NCBI GenBank assembly: GCA_934087065.1
Contig: CAKOIS010000003.1
Location: 49,346-113,345 of the forward strand
Direction: 5' to 3'
Length of the DNA: 64,000 nt
Source of the DNA: an uncultured Bacilli bacterium
GTDB taxonomy: Bacteria; Bacillota_I; Bacilli_A; RF39; UBA660
How positions within the stretch are numbered: the first letter of the stretch is position 1; every line of letters starts with the position of its first letter. This document shows, in pieces, positions 25,378-34,360 of the stretch. The notes beneath the pieces were generated by a model, which was not told the origin of the DNA, did not search any database, and was given only the letters and a program-made list of their open reading frames with translations. The translations under genes and the position numbers were made by a program.

Positions 25378-27534
25378 ATGAGAAAAGATTTTGAGTATGA
25401 ATTTTTAGGAAAAAAAATAGTAGTGGAAACTGGAGAACTTGCAAAACAAGCTAATGGAGCAGTTTTAGTTAGATATGAAGATACAGTAATACTTAGTACT
25501 GCTGTTATGAGTAATAACGTTAGTACTGCAGACTTTTTCCCACTTACAATACTTTATCAAGAAAAATTATATTCAGTAGGTAAAATACCAGGTGGGTTTA
25601 TAAAAAGAGAAGGCCGTCCAACTGACACGGCTACATTAACTGCTAGAGTTATTGATAGACCAATTAGGCCAATGTTTGATGAAAACTTTAGAAATGAAGT
25701 ACAAGTTGTTAACACAGTGTTAAGTGTTGACAATGATTATACTCCAGAAATGACTGCACTTTTTGGAACAAGTTTAGCTCTTGGAATAAGTAGCATTCCA
25801 TTTGATGGTCCAGTTGCAGGAGTAAAAGTCGGTAAAATTGATGGGGTACTTAAAATTAATCCAACTGTTGAAGAAATGGAAAGAAGCACAATTGACCTTA
25901 CAGTAGCTGGAACTAAAAACGCTATTAACATGGTTGAAAGTGGTAGTAAAGAAGTATCAGAAGAAGAAATGCTAGAAGCTTTAATGTTTGGACATGAACA
26001 TATTAAAGAATTATGTGCAATACAAGAAGATATTATCAATGAAGTTGGTAAAGAAAAGATAACTGTAGAACTTGCATCCCTTGACCCTGAAATAGTTAAA
26101 GAGGTAGAAAGTGATATTAAGAATGATATGGTTATGGCTATACAAATTAAAGACAAACTAGAAAAATATGCTAAAATTGATGAATTAAAAGAAAGAGCAA
26201 TAACTAACTACACAGAGAAACATGCTGAAAGTGAAACATTAGAAAGTGAATTAAAGCAAGTTAAAAAGATAGCTGATAACATTGAAGGAACAGAAGTAAG
26301 AAGATTAATAACTGATGAGAAAGTAAGACCTGATGGAAGAGGTATGACTGAGATAAGGGAGTTATCTACTAGAAAAGATTTACTTCCAAGAACTCACGGA
26401 AGTGCACTATTTACTCGTGGACAAACTCAAGCACTTGCAATAACTACATTAGGGGCTTTAGGTGAACATCAAATACTTGACGGTATTATGCCAGAAGATG
26501 AGAAAAGATTTATGTTCCATTATAACTTTCCAGCATTTAGTGTTGGTGAAACTGGTAGATATGGTGCTCCTGGTAGACGTGAAATTGGACATGGTGCACT
26601 AGCAGAAAGAGCGCTACTTCAAGTAATGCCTGATGAGGCAGAATTTCCATATACAGTTCGTGTAGTAAGTGAAGTACTAGAAAGTAATGGTTCATCATCT
26701 CAAGCAAGTATATGTGCTGGATGCATGAGTTTAATGACTGCAGGTGTTCCAATAAAAGCACCAGTTGCGGGTATTGCAATGGGACTTATTACAGAAGACG
26801 GTACATGTGACTCAAACTATACAATACTTACTGATATACAAGGACTTGAAGACCACATGGGTGACATGGACTTTAAAGTAGCTGGTACTAGAAAAGGTAT
26901 AACTGCACTTCAAATGGATATTAAAATTAAAGGTATTACAGAAAATATTTTTAGAGAAGCTTTAACGCAAGCAAAAACTGCTAGAATGGAAATACTAGAC
27001 GTTATGGAAAAAGAAATAGCTGAACCTAGAAAAGAATTAAGTCCTTATGCACCAAAGATTAAGACAATGCAAATTAATCCAGATAAGATTAAAGATGTAA
27101 TTGGTCGTGGTGGAGAAATGATTACTAAGATTATTCTAGAAAGTTCAGGAGTTAATACAGTAAATGATAAAGACGCTGTTAAAATTGATATTGAAGACGA
27201 TGGAAGAGTAATAGCATACCATACAGACTATGCAATAATTGATAAAGCACTAGCTATGATAGAAGAAGTAGTAAGAGAAGTTGAAATTGGTAAAGTTTAT
27301 ACAGGTAAAGTTAAGACAATTGAAGACTTTGGATGTTTTGTAGAATTATGGCCTGGTTGTGAAGGACTTGTACACGTTAGTCAACTTGATGTAAAACGTG
27401 TTGAGAAACCAAGTGATGTAGTTAAAGTTGGAGACGAAATCGTTGTAAAAGCAACTGGATTTGATAAACGTGGTAAACTAAATCTTTCAAGAAAAGAAGT
27501 ATTAATGAGTAGTAAAGACAAGGAAGAAAAATAG
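25378..27534 (+). CDS. pnp: Polyribonucleotide nucleotidyltransferase
   Basis: 718 aa. Two RNase PH-like domains ([11 protein letters not shown] opens the second, with FTRGQTQAL and [11 protein letters not shown]), a KH domain ([11 protein letters not shown]) and an S1 domain near 620-690. A phosphorolytic 3'-5' exoribonuclease of the degradosome. Followed by trmL after 24 bases. Confidence 0.98.
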   Translation: MRKDFEYEFLGKKIVVETGELAKQANGAVLVRYEDTVILSTAVMSNNVSTADFFPLTILYQEKLYSVGKIPGGFIKREGRPTDTATLTARVIDRPIRPMFDENFRNEVQVVNTVLSVDNDYTPEMTALFGTSLALGISSIPFDGPVAGVKVGKIDGVLKINPTVEEMERSTIDLTVAGTKNAINMVESGSKEVSEEEMLEALMFGHEHIKELCAIQEDIINEVGKEKITVELASLDPEIVKEVESDIKNDMVMAIQIKDKLEKYAKIDELKERAITNYTEKHAESETLESELKQVKKIADNIEGTEVRRLITDEKVRPDGRGMTEIRELSTRKDLLPRTHGSALFTRGQTQALAITTLGALGEHQILDGIMPEDEKRFMFHYNFPAFSVGETGRYGAPGRREIGHGALAERALLQVMPDEAEFPYTVRVVSEVLESNGSSSQASICAGCMSLMTAGVPIKAPVAGIAMGLITEDGTCDSNYTILTDIQGLEDHMGDMDFKVAGTRKGITALQMDIKIKGITENIFREALTQAKTARMEILDVMEKEIAEPRKELSPYAPKIKTMQINPDKIKDVIGRGGEMITKIILESSGVNTVNDKDAVKIDIEDDGRVIAYHTDYAIIDKALAMIEEVVREVEIGKVYTGKVKTIEDFGCFVELWPGCEGLVHVSQLDVKRVEKPSDVVKVGDEIVVKATGFDKRGKLNLSRKEVLMSSKDKEEK

Positions 27535-27546
27535 TTCTTCCTTTTT
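27521..27546 (+). terminator. Terminator overlapping the pnp stop
   Basis: AGGAAGAA pairs with TTCTTCCT around the TAG stop and is followed by T5. Confidence 0.6.
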
Positions 27547-27558
27547 AAAGGAGAAAGT

Positions 27559-28074
27559 ATGATAAATGTAGTTTTATATGAACCAGAGATACCAGCAAAT
27601 ACTGGAAATATTATGAGAACTTGTGTTGCAACTGACACAAAGTTACACCTAATTAAACCATTGGGTTTTAGTTTAGAAGATAAATATGTTAAAAGAAGCG
27701 GAGTAAATTATATAGATAAGTGTGACTATACGGTTTATGAAAATATTGATGACTTCTTTAGTAAAAACAACGGAACTTTCTACTTTCTAACAAGATACGG
27801 CACTAAACCACACACTAGTTTTGACTATTCAAATAAAAGTGAGAACATCTATTTCTTCTTTGGAAAAGAAAGTACTGGAATTCCTTTAGACATACTAAAA
27901 GACCATTTGAATAACTGTATGAGAATACCTATGACTAGTAATGTGCGTGCATTAAACGTAAGTAACTCAGTTGCAGTAATGGTTTATGAAGCGCTAAGAC
28001 AACAAGACTTTAACGATTTGTTAAGATATGAACCACATAAAGATAAAGACATCATAGCAAATTATCATGAATAA
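27559..28074 (+). CDS. trmL: tRNA (cytidine/uridine-34 2'-O)-methyltransferase
   Basis: 171 aa SPOUT protein of the TrmL type: YEPEIPANTGNIMRTC at the N-terminus, FGKESTGIP near 100 and IPMTSNVRALNVSNSVAVMVYEALRQ (split by residue 145). It methylates the wobble nucleotide of tRNA-Leu isoacceptors. An AAGGAG site precedes ATG 27559. Confidence 0.95.
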   Translation: MINVVLYEPEIPANTGNIMRTCVATDTKLHLIKPLGFSLEDKYVKRSGVNYIDKCDYTVYENIDDFFSKNNGTFYFLTRYGTKPHTSFDYSNKSENIYFFFGKESTGIPLDILKDHLNNCMRIPMTSNVRALNVSNSVAVMVYEALRQQDFNDLLRYEPHKDKDIIANYHE

Positions 28075-28080
28075 AAAGGT

Positions 28081-28109
28081 TTTACAATTAAAGAAAAACA
28101 TGATATAAT
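28081..28109 (+). promoter_or_regulatory. Sigma-A promoter for the T-box/tyrS unit
   Basis: TTTACA (28081-28086), 17-bp spacer, TATAAT (28104-28109). Confidence 0.75.
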
Positions 28110-28115
28110 TTAATT

Positions 28116-28310
28116 ATTAATTGCATGAAGAAGTAAAAGTAGTTTTATATCTAATTTATAGAGAGTTAACATTTGGTGTAAGTTAACAATTGGAATAAAA
28201 ATGAAATACATACTTTTTAGATTAATAGGTTACGCTTTATAGTAAATGAGTATAAAATAAGGTGGTACCACGATGAATTCGTCCTTTGGGGTCCATCTTT
28301 TTATTTTTAA
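28116..28310 (+). promoter_or_regulatory. T-box riboswitch, tyrosine specific
   Basis: The T-box core AAGGTGGTACCACG lies at 28259-28272, with stem I landmarks upstream (an AGAGAG bulge near 28161 and GGTGTAAG near 28175). A TAC codon in GAAATACAT near 28207 is the likely Tyr specifier. The terminator/antiterminator switch ends in the T run at 28299-28310. Uncharged tRNA-Tyr would stabilise antitermination and raise tyrS expression. Confidence 0.88.
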
Positions 28311-28322
28311 GGAGGAAAAAAT

Positions 28323-29504
28323 ATGACATTTTATGAAGAGTTAAAAGAAAGAGGAGTAGTAAAAGATGTAAGTTCACCAGACTTGGAAGAAAAACTAAAT
28401 AATGAAAGTTTAACTTTCTATATAGGAACAGACCCAACTGCAGATAGCTTGCATATCGGACATTATGCATCATTTGTAACTGCAAAAAGATTAATGTTAC
28501 ATGGACACAAGCCTATAGTTTTAGTAGGTGGGGCTACTGGATTAATTGGAGACCCTAGACCTACTGCTGAAAGAGAAATTATTTCAAAAGAAACAGTAGA
28601 AAAAAATATTCTTGGTTTAACTAAACAAGTATCAAGTTTACTTGACAATAAAGCAACTATAGTTAATAACTATGACTGGACTAAAGATGTAACAATCTTA
28701 GACTTTTTAAGGGATATAGGAAAATATATAAATGTAAACTATATGCTAAATAAAGATATTATTTCAAGAAGACTTGACAGTGGTATAACTTATGCAGAAT
28801 TTTCTTATACTTTACTTCAAGGATATGACTTCTTACATTTATATCAAGATAAAAACTGTGTGTTACAAGCAGCTGGAAGTGATCAATGGGGTAATATTAC
28901 AACTGGTATAGAATTAATAAGAAAAATACTAGGAAAAGAAGCTTATGGTTTTACAATGCCATTAATACTAGATAAACAAGGACATAAATTTGGAAAGAGT
29001 GAAGGTAATGCTCTTTGGCTTGATAAAGAAAAAACTTCTCCATATAAAATATATCAATATTTATTAAATAGTGATGATACAAAAGTAGAAGAATACTTAA
29101 AAGTATTTACATTCCTTACACTTGAAGAGATAAGTGAAGTTATGAAAGAACAAAATGCTCATCCTGAAACTAGAGTAGCGCAAAAGACACTTGCTTATGA
29201 AGTTGTAAAAGATTTACATGGTAAAATAGAAGCAGATATTGCTAGACAAACAAGTTTAGACATATTTAGTGGAAAAATAAATGATGATATGCCAACAGTT
29301 AAGATTGAAGATAAAGAATTAAGTTTAGTAGATTTACTAGTTAAGTCTAATCTAGCACCTTCTAAAAGTGAAGCGAAAAGACTAATTATTCAAGGTGGAA
29401 TAAAAGTTAACAATGAAAAAATCATTAATCCTGATGAAGTAATAACTATAAATGATACCATTGTGAGTAAAGGAAAAAAGAACATAATAAAAGTAACACA
29501 ATAA
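28323..29504 (+). CDS. tyrS: Tyrosyl-tRNA synthetase
   Basis: 393 aa class I synthetase. HIGH-type motif HIGHY (near 45), KFGKS as the KMSKS loop (near 224), and a C-terminal S4 RNA-binding domain (about 330-390). Controlled by the upstream T-box, which independently confirms tyrosine specificity. AAGGAGG precedes the ATG. Confidence 0.97.
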   Translation: MTFYEELKERGVVKDVSSPDLEEKLNNESLTFYIGTDPTADSLHIGHYASFVTAKRLMLHGHKPIVLVGGATGLIGDPRPTAEREIISKETVEKNILGLTKQVSSLLDNKATIVNNYDWTKDVTILDFLRDIGKYINVNYMLNKDIISRRLDSGITYAEFSYTLLQGYDFLHLYQDKNCVLQAAGSDQWGNITTGIELIRKILGKEAYGFTMPLILDKQGHKFGKSEGNALWLDKEKTSPYKIYQYLLNSDDTKVEEYLKVFTFLTLEEISEVMKEQNAHPETRVAQKTLAYEVVKDLHGKIEADIARQTSLDIFSGKINDDMPTVKIEDKELSLVDLLVKSNLAPSKSEAKRLIIQGGIKVNNEKIINPDEVITINDTIVSKGKKNIIKVTQ

Positions 29505-29511
29505 TAAATGT

Positions 29512-29539
29512 AAAACTCTTTAATTAGAGTTTTCTTTTT
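29512..29539 (+). terminator. tyrS terminator
   Basis: AAAACTCT (29512-29519) pairs with AGAGTTTT (29526-29533), loop 6 nt, T-rich tail. Confidence 0.75.
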
Positions 29540-29579
29540 GCTTAAAATTTGGTAAAATTAGAGTATGGAGATGGTTTAA

Positions 29580-30257
29580 ATGGAAAAAGTTTTGAATAAA
29601 TTAAAAGATGTAGGAGAATTACTATTACTTATCATTATTTATTTAGCCGTACCACAGTTTGTTGGTTTGTTCTTTTATAAAGTTGTAAAGTTATCTGAAA
29701 CAACTAGTTTGTATATAGGTAATATTTGTGTAGCAATGATTTATTTAATAAAGTATAGAGATATGTTTAAGGAAAGCGTTAAAAAATATTTTAGCAATTT
29801 TGCTAAGAACTTTGGAGATAGTTTAAAATATTGGGGAATTGGTTTAGCTTTGATGTATCTATTTAATATAATACTAATTTACGTAGTGTTTAATGGTAAT
29901 ATATCTGCTAACGAAGAGTTAAATAGACAAGCAATAACATCTTATCCTATTATAGGTTTTATATCAATATCAATAGTTGCGCCTTTAGTTGAAGAAATGT
30001 TATTTCGTTATGGGCTTAGAAAGGTAACAGGTAAAACAAAGTATTTTCCACTTATAACAGCAATACTTTTTGGTGGAGTACATACTCTTGCTGGAATAGG
30101 GTTATCTTTAAAAGAACTTTTATTTATCTTACCTTATGGTTCACTTGGATATGCGTTTGGTTATCTATACAATAAAAGTGATAATATCGTGTCAACTATA
30201 GTAAGTCATAGCATACATAATACTATTGTTTTTATAATAATTTTAACGGTGGCTTAA
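29580..30257 (+). CDS. CPBP-family intramembrane metalloprotease (CAAX-like)
   Basis: 225 aa, about six membrane spans. The three family motifs are intact: EEMLFR (EExxxR) near 137, FGGVH near 160 and HSIHN near 210. Members process prenylated or membrane proteins, or confer bacteriocin self-immunity; the substrate here is unknown. It ends one base before the next gene. Confidence 0.85.
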   Translation: MEKVLNKLKDVGELLLLIIIYLAVPQFVGLFFYKVVKLSETTSLYIGNICVAMIYLIKYRDMFKESVKKYFSNFAKNFGDSLKYWGIGLALMYLFNIILIYVVFNGNISANEELNRQAITSYPIIGFISISIVAPLVEEMLFRYGLRKVTGKTKYFPLITAILFGGVHTLAGIGLSLKELLFILPYGSLGYAFGYLYNKSDNIVSTIVSHSIHNTIVFIIILTVA

Positions 30258-30258
30258 T

Positions 30259-31101
30259 ATGGAAGAGAAGAGTGTAGAAAAAGAAATTAAAAAAGACTTT
30301 AAAAGTAAATTAATAGACACACTAATTATTATAGTAATTGTTTTAGTAGGACTATTTATGTATGCAAAATATTTAGAACCTAAAACACTTGTAATAAAGG
30401 AAAAAAGACTTGTAGAAAATGAAATACCACTTTCTTATAGTGGAGTAAAATTAGTATTCTTTTCAGACTTACTTTTAGGTAGTTCAGTAACAATTGACGA
30501 GTTAGATAATGTTGTAATTAAAATAAAAGAATTAAAACCAGATATATTAATTTATGGTGGAAATTTAATTTATAAAGAAACAGATGATAAAGAAAAAGTT
30601 ATATCTTTACTTTCAGGTATAGAAACTTCTATAGGAAAATATTATGTAACAGGTTCACTTGATAAAGACGAGTCTATAGAAATACTTGATAAAAGTGGAT
30701 TTACTAAGTTAGACAATAACTATGAATTGTTATACTATAAAGATGTAACTCCAATATGCTTGTACGGAGTGTCTTCTTATATTTTAGGTAATTATAAACT
30801 TGAAGAAATGTCTAATTGCAAAGGCTATTATACAATATTTGTTAGTCATGAACCAGATGTGGTTAATAAGCTTTCTAATGAAGAAGTTAATCTCGTATTA
30901 TCAGGAAATACTTTGGGTGGAGAAGTGAATTTACCACTTTTATCTAAGAAGTATGATGGAAGTACAACATATTATAAAGACTACTATGAAAATAATAATA
31001 TGTATATATCAAATGGAATAGGTACAAGAACTTATCATTTAAGACTATTTAATAAACCAAGTATTAGCTTGTTTAGGTTTAAAAGCACAGGCGAAAAATA
31101 A
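30259..31101 (+). CDS. Membrane-anchored metallophosphoesterase-like pseudoenzyme
   Basis: 280 aa. An N-terminal membrane anchor (about 17-35) and a YkuE-type calcineurin-like fold, but most metal ligands are replaced. SDxHxG reads SDLLLG, GD reads GN (YGGNLIY), GNHD reads GSLD and GHTHGG reads GNTLGG. The SHEPD histidine survives, as do structural landmarks such as SNGIGTRTYHLRLFNKPSI. It is very unlikely to hydrolyse phosphoesters in the usual way, so a binding role is more plausible (inference). Confidence 0.75.
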   Translation: MEEKSVEKEIKKDFKSKLIDTLIIIVIVLVGLFMYAKYLEPKTLVIKEKRLVENEIPLSYSGVKLVFFSDLLLGSSVTIDELDNVVIKIKELKPDILIYGGNLIYKETDDKEKVISLLSGIETSIGKYYVTGSLDKDESIEILDKSGFTKLDNNYELLYYKDVTPICLYGVSSYILGNYKLEEMSNCKGYYTIFVSHEPDVVNKLSNEEVNLVLSGNTLGGEVNLPLLSKKYDGSTTYYKDYYENNNMYISNGIGTRTYHLRLFNKPSISLFRFKSTGEK

Positions 31102-31133
31102 AACACTTCATACACTAAAGTAGAGGTGTTTTT

Positions 31134-31298
31134 ATGTATTATAGAAGTATAAACTATAAGAATGACAGATTTGTTCCATTTGCAGGACCATTCTTATTAG
31201 GGGCTTTAACTGGAGGAGTTGCTGTAGCTGCAGTTGGACCACGTCCACAACCACAACCATATTATCCTCCAAGACCATATTACTATCCATATTATTAA
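31134..31298 (+). CDS. Small Tyr/Pro-rich protein, possible spore-surface protein
   Basis: 54 aa. A hydrophobic Gly/Ala middle (about 18-34, PFLLGALTGGVAVAAV) and a C-terminal tail made almost only of Pro, Tyr, Gln and Arg (PRPQPQPYYPP, ending YYYPYY). The composition resembles small Tyr/Pro-rich spore coat or exosporium proteins, not a specific family. GAGGTG precedes the ATG. A CATACACTA sequence at 31109-31117 fits the sigma-E/sigma-K -10 consensus, but is close to the ribosome site. Its end overlaps the opposing kinase gene by 4 bases. Confidence 0.55.
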   Translation: MYYRSINYKNDRFVPFAGPFLLGALTGGVAVAAVGPRPQPQPYYPPRPYYYPYY

Positions 31299-32500
31299 AG
31301 TGGAATAGTAATTTTGCAAGTAGTGTACTTTTCTTTTACACTATCATAATTAATTGTACCACCATGGGCTTCTAATATTTCTTTACTTAGACTTACTCCC
31401 AAACCAGTTCCATTATCTTTTGTCGTATAAAACGGCACGAGTATATTATCAAGTACAAATTTATCCATTCCAATACCATTATCCTTAACAAAAATAATTA
31501 AATAATCTTCTTCTGTAAAAGCTGTAGTTGTAACCATGCCATTACTTTCCCGGCAGGCTTCAACTGCATTTTTTATTATATTAATAATTACTTGCTTAAT
31601 TCTGTTGTAGTCTATATTGACTATGATATTATTTTGAACAGAGAAACTATAACTAACATTCTTTTTAACAAAGAAAGGAATTAATACTTCTTTAACATCA
31701 CTTATTAAATCATTAAAATTACATTCGTTTTTTACAACTTTAATTTTAGTAAATTCCATGAAGTCACTTAACAAGTTAAGAGTTCTATTAACTTCATTTT
31801 TAAGTATAGTGATATATCTTTTACTTTTTTCAGTGTCTGTTACATCAAACATACTAAGGTAACCATTTATTACAGTTAAAGGGTTTTTTATTTCATGAGT
31901 TATTTTAAATAGGTTAAGTTTTATATTTTTTTCTTTTTCAAACTCTTTTAAACTCATGTGTAAACTAATTATATTTTTACTTTCATTAATTCCATAATTT
32001 ATAGCATATATTATTAAGGAATACACTATTAAAGAAATTATTTCGTCTAACATAACAATATCATTATAATTAATTATTAGATTAACTGTGTAGTAAAGTA
32101 GTATTAGAATAATAGAAGAGTTTATTAGAAATTTACTACTCAGATTACTTTTTGAATATTTTTTGTATGCTAAGTAAAGAAGTAGAAAGAATATAATAGA
32201 TGTGTATATGTTATAGTTTAAAGTGAAACAAGAATGTAAACACAAGATAGCACTGAGTATTAAAGCAACTTTTCCTTCATTATATATGTAACTTAAAATA
32301 ATAGGTAATATTAAACAAGAAAACTGATAATTTACTCCTACATACTTTTTAAAGTAAAGAGCTAAATACATAGATATAAATAAACTTATTTTTAGTATTA
32401 TATTACTTTTTTCTAATTTCATATTTTCTTCATACACTATAAAAAATGTATAAACTAGTATTGGAAATACAACAATTATACCATTTATAACCAAAAACAT
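31295..32500 (-). CDS. Sporulation-type membrane sensor histidine kinase
   Basis: 401 aa. Six or more membrane spans in residues 1-175, no extracellular domain, then HisKA with phospho-accepting H202 (THEIKNPLTVINGY) and a HATPase domain with N-box (IINIIKNAVEA), DNGIG and GTGLG. The multi-span, loop-poor sensor and the HEIKNPLT motif recall KinB-type kinases that feed Spo0F/Spo0A. No partner response regulator is adjacent, which also fits an orphan phosphorelay kinase. Confidence 0.8.
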   Translation of the reverse strand: MFLVINGIIVVFPILVYTFFIVYEENMKLEKSNIILKISLFISMYLALYFKKYVGVNYQFSCLILPIILSYIYNEGKVALILSAILCLHSCFTLNYNIYTSIIFFLLLYLAYKKYSKSNLSSKFLINSSIILILLYYTVNLIINYNDIVMLDEIISLIVYSLIIYAINYGINESKNIISLHMSLKEFEKEKNIKLNLFKITHEIKNPLTVINGYLSMFDVTDTEKSKRYITILKNEVNRTLNLLSDFMEFTKIKVVKNECNFNDLISDVKEVLIPFFVKKNVSYSFSVQNNIIVNIDYNRIKQVIINIIKNAVEACRESNGMVTTTAFTEEDYLIIFVKDNGIGMDKFVLDNILVPFYTTKDNGTGLGVSLSKEILEAHGGTINYDSVKEKYTTCKITIPL

Positions 32501-32585
32501 TTTTCATCACCGGTATAATAATAACACATTTTCGTGTCGTATTTTGTCGAAATATGGCGAAAAAATACAAAAAAAGTAGAAAAAT

Positions 32586-32909
32586 CTACTTTAAATCTTT
32601 AATATACTTCTTAAGCTGTTTGCTATTAGGACCCATTATAATTTTTAGTTCGTTATCAATTTCAACTATCCCTTTAGCACCAAGTTTTTCAATTGCATCT
32701 TTATTAACAATGCTAGTATCTTTTACTTTAATGTTAAGTCTACTCATATTACTTTCAACATTCAAAATATTATCTTTACCACCTAAGTACTCAATTAATT
32801 TGTTTATCTTAATTGTAAAGTCTTTCTTATTAATTCTAATTATAACAATAGATATTAATATTAATATAAGTAGTATTATTAAATATTCATAATTAAATAG
32901 TATATCCAT
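32586..32909 (-). CDS. Membrane-anchored PTS EIIB-like protein without the phospho-cysteine
   Basis: 107 aa. An N-terminal membrane segment (9-25) then a glucose-type EIIB domain: LIEYLGGKDNILNVES, SRLNIKVKD, EKLGAKGIVEI and IIMGPNSKQ. The residue that is normally the phosphorylated Cys (C-x-T-R-L) is Asn54 in NMSRLN. It cannot be a normal phosphotransfer protein; a regulatory or structural role is likely (inference). A good AGGAGG site precedes its ATG at 32909. Confidence 0.65.
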   Translation of the reverse strand: MDILFNYEYLIILLILILISIVIIRINKKDFTIKINKLIEYLGGKDNILNVESNMSRLNIKVKDTSIVNKDAIEKLGAKGIVEIDNELKIIMGPNSKQLKKYIKDLK

Positions 32910-32988
32910 AATATACCTCCTATAAGAATTATACTATAAATGAAAAGAAAAATAAACATTATTTTAATAAATGTAGACTATTTCACTC

Positions 32989-33015
32989 ACAAAAGTAATA
33001 AATTAACATAAATTA
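32989..33015 (+). promoter_or_regulatory. Sigma-K-type promoter for the CotZ-like gene
   Basis: AC (32989-32990), 16-bp spacer, CATA (33007-33010), three bases, TA (33014-33015): a full match to the AC-N16-CATANNNTA mother-cell consensus, directly upstream of a coat gene whose Bacillus counterparts are sigma-K dependent. Confidence 0.6.
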
Positions 33016-33044
33016 ATAGTGAATATAAAGAAGGGGTGGATTAT

Positions 33045-33524
33045 ATGAATAATAATACAGGATGTTCTAGATGTAATCAAAATAACAACTGTAACACTTG
33101 TGAAACTAATAATTGTATAGCTGAAATATTACAAGTTATAAACGTTCTTCAATCAAATGCTTGTCCAGATAATTGCTTAAATTCTTGCGATAGACCAGCA
33201 CTTGGAGGTGGTACTAACTGTGTAGTATGTAATACTAGACCAATTATGCTTTATATGTGTGGAAGTAACGGAACACCTTTGTCAATGCCAACTACTAGAA
33301 CTAATACAGTATGTACAGATGCAACTAGTGAAAACTGTTCAAATGTATTTAGAGTAGAGAAAGTAGATGGATGCTGCTGCACATTCAGAGTACTTGCAGC
33401 TAATACTGACGAAACAAGTCCTTATCCATATGTAGGCACAGACTCAATATTTACAATGAACATCAACTGCTTATGCTGCTTAAGATGTTTAAATGATACT
33501 TACGTAGAATGTATATGTGGCTAA
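33045..33524 (+). CDS. CotY/CotZ-type cysteine-rich spore coat protein
   Basis: 159 aa, about 25 Cys. ATG 33045 is chosen over GTG 33036, which lies inside the AAGGGGTGG site. The Cys-rich N-terminus (SRCNQNNNCNTCETNNC), an EILQVINVLQ helix and the C-terminal FRVEKVDGCCCTFRVLA and CLCCLRCLN segments match CotY/CotZ insolubility-fraction coat proteins, which crosslink into the outer coat or exosporium. Confidence 0.85.
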   Translation: MNNNTGCSRCNQNNNCNTCETNNCIAEILQVINVLQSNACPDNCLNSCDRPALGGGTNCVVCNTRPIMLYMCGSNGTPLSMPTTRTNTVCTDATSENCSNVFRVEKVDGCCCTFRVLAANTDETSPYPYVGTDSIFTMNINCLCCLRCLNDTYVECICG

Positions 33525-33530
33525 AAAAAT

Positions 33531-33558
33531 AAAGGCTCACTTATTTTGAGCCTTTTTT
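33531..33558. terminator. Bidirectional terminator between convergent genes
   Basis: AAAGGCTCA (33531-33539) pairs perfectly with TGAGCCTTT (33547-33555), loop 7 nt, with A run before and T run after. It serves the coat gene and the opposing gene. Confidence 0.85.
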
Positions 33559-33866
33559 AGTGCTTTAAAATCTATCATTTCGTCATACTCTATAAAGTAG
33601 TTCATTAGTGTTCTTTTATCAACAAATAATCCATATCCATCAGGGTTGACACCTAAAACGATATCTTTTAATTTTTCTCCATTTTTAAATTTTTTTCTAA
33701 TTTTAATTAAATCTCTTTCTTTTTTTACATGCTTTAAACTAATAAAATGATTTTCGTCTAATTTAAATAATACATCATTTAGTATATAAGGCATACAAAG
33801 AGGTTCATTCCCTTCAAAACCATAACACATTAAGACATCAGCATATACAAAATTATCTGAATTCAT
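33537..33866 (-). CDS. Unknown protein, 109 aa
   Basis: Not recognised. Start at 33866 follows a GGGAGGGAA site, whereas the upstream in-frame ATG does not. No membrane segment. A repeated 'G-F/Y-x-x-x-x-P-L/D' feel in YGFEGNEPLCMPYILND and KERDLIKIRKKFKNGEKL is seen, and the protein ends basic. It has a sigma-A-like promoter (TTGTTA-17-TATAAT, -10 at 33891-33886). It lies convergent to the coat gene; no function can be proposed. Confidence 0.6.
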   Translation of the reverse strand: MNSDNFVYADVLMCYGFEGNEPLCMPYILNDVLFKLDENHFISLKHVKKERDLIKIRKKFKNGEKLKDIVLGVNPDGYGLFVDKRTLMNYFIEYDEMIDFKALKKAQNK

Positions 33867-34016
33867 ATTTTTCCCTCCCAAAAACATTATAAACTATAGT
33901 AGGATAAATAACAAGAAAATGTATTGAAAAAAGTTTAGGTGAGTGTCAAGAAATAGTACAATCTTTACTGGCTTTTTAAAAATTAATTAAAAATGTTAAT
34001 TTTTTTTAAGAAATTT

Positions 34017-34102
34017 TTTTAACAGATTTTAAAAATTGAGTGGGTTTTGTTAAAAAAAGGTATATGTTTTAGCATAAAACACGGGTTAATTTTAAAAATC
34101 TG
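34017..34102. repeat. AT-rich inverted repeat upstream of the candidate ncRNA
   Basis: CAGATTTTAAAAATT (34023-34037) and AATTTTAAAAATCTG (34088-34102) can pair with one mismatch across a 50-nt loop. The left arm, with the four T upstream, also matches 6400-6421 over 22 nt with one difference. The preceding 33890-34010 is AT-rich with nothing recognisable. Confidence 0.4.
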
Positions 34103-34107
34103 CAAAT

Positions 34108-34136
34108 TTGACATACTTAAACTTATATGTTAGACT
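34108..34136 (+). promoter_or_regulatory. Promoter of the candidate structured RNA
   Basis: Perfect TTGACA (34108-34113), 17-bp spacer, TAGACT (34131-34136). Confidence 0.6.
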
Positions 34137-34142
34137 GAGAAA

Positions 34143-34360
34143 CAAGGAACGCTTATATTGGGTGAGCTTTTTCACCTTGGCTCCTTCAGGGGAAAGTCAA
34201 GGTGAGGGGGTGATAATGTGGTAAGAGACATAATTAGTGTCCTTATCAGAAGGATTATCAATACTCACTAAAACGTAAGAAAAAAAGACACCTATCTTTA
34301 GTAATAAAGATAGATGTTAGCTAACAAAAAGGCTTACATTCAATCACTGAACGTTCCTTT
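34143..34360 (+). ncRNA. Candidate structured non-coding RNA, about 217 nt
   Basis: No ORF of note. The ends pair: AAGGAACG (34144-34151) with CGTTCCTT (34352-34359). Inside are three stable hairpins: TCACCTTG/CAAGGTGA (34172-34205), a nested GATAAT/ATTATC, GGTAAG/CTTATC and GACA/TGTC arm (34212-34259), and CTATCTTT/AAAGATAG (34292-34313). Its GC content is clearly above the flanks. The promoter at 34108 places its start about 34143. I cannot assign a family; RNase P, tmRNA, SRP and 6S do not fit by size or motif. 34361-34509 holds no recognisable gene. Confidence 0.65.

Noticed and set aside
32554..32892. Plus-strand hydrophobic ORF opposite the EIIB-like gene
   Set aside because: A shadow of the minus-strand gene, which has the family match and the ribosome site.
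34143..34360. RNase P RNA, because GGGGAAAGTC and GGCTTACA resemble its conserved blocks
   Set aside because: Only about 217 nt, the two blocks do not form helix P4, and the specificity domain is missing.
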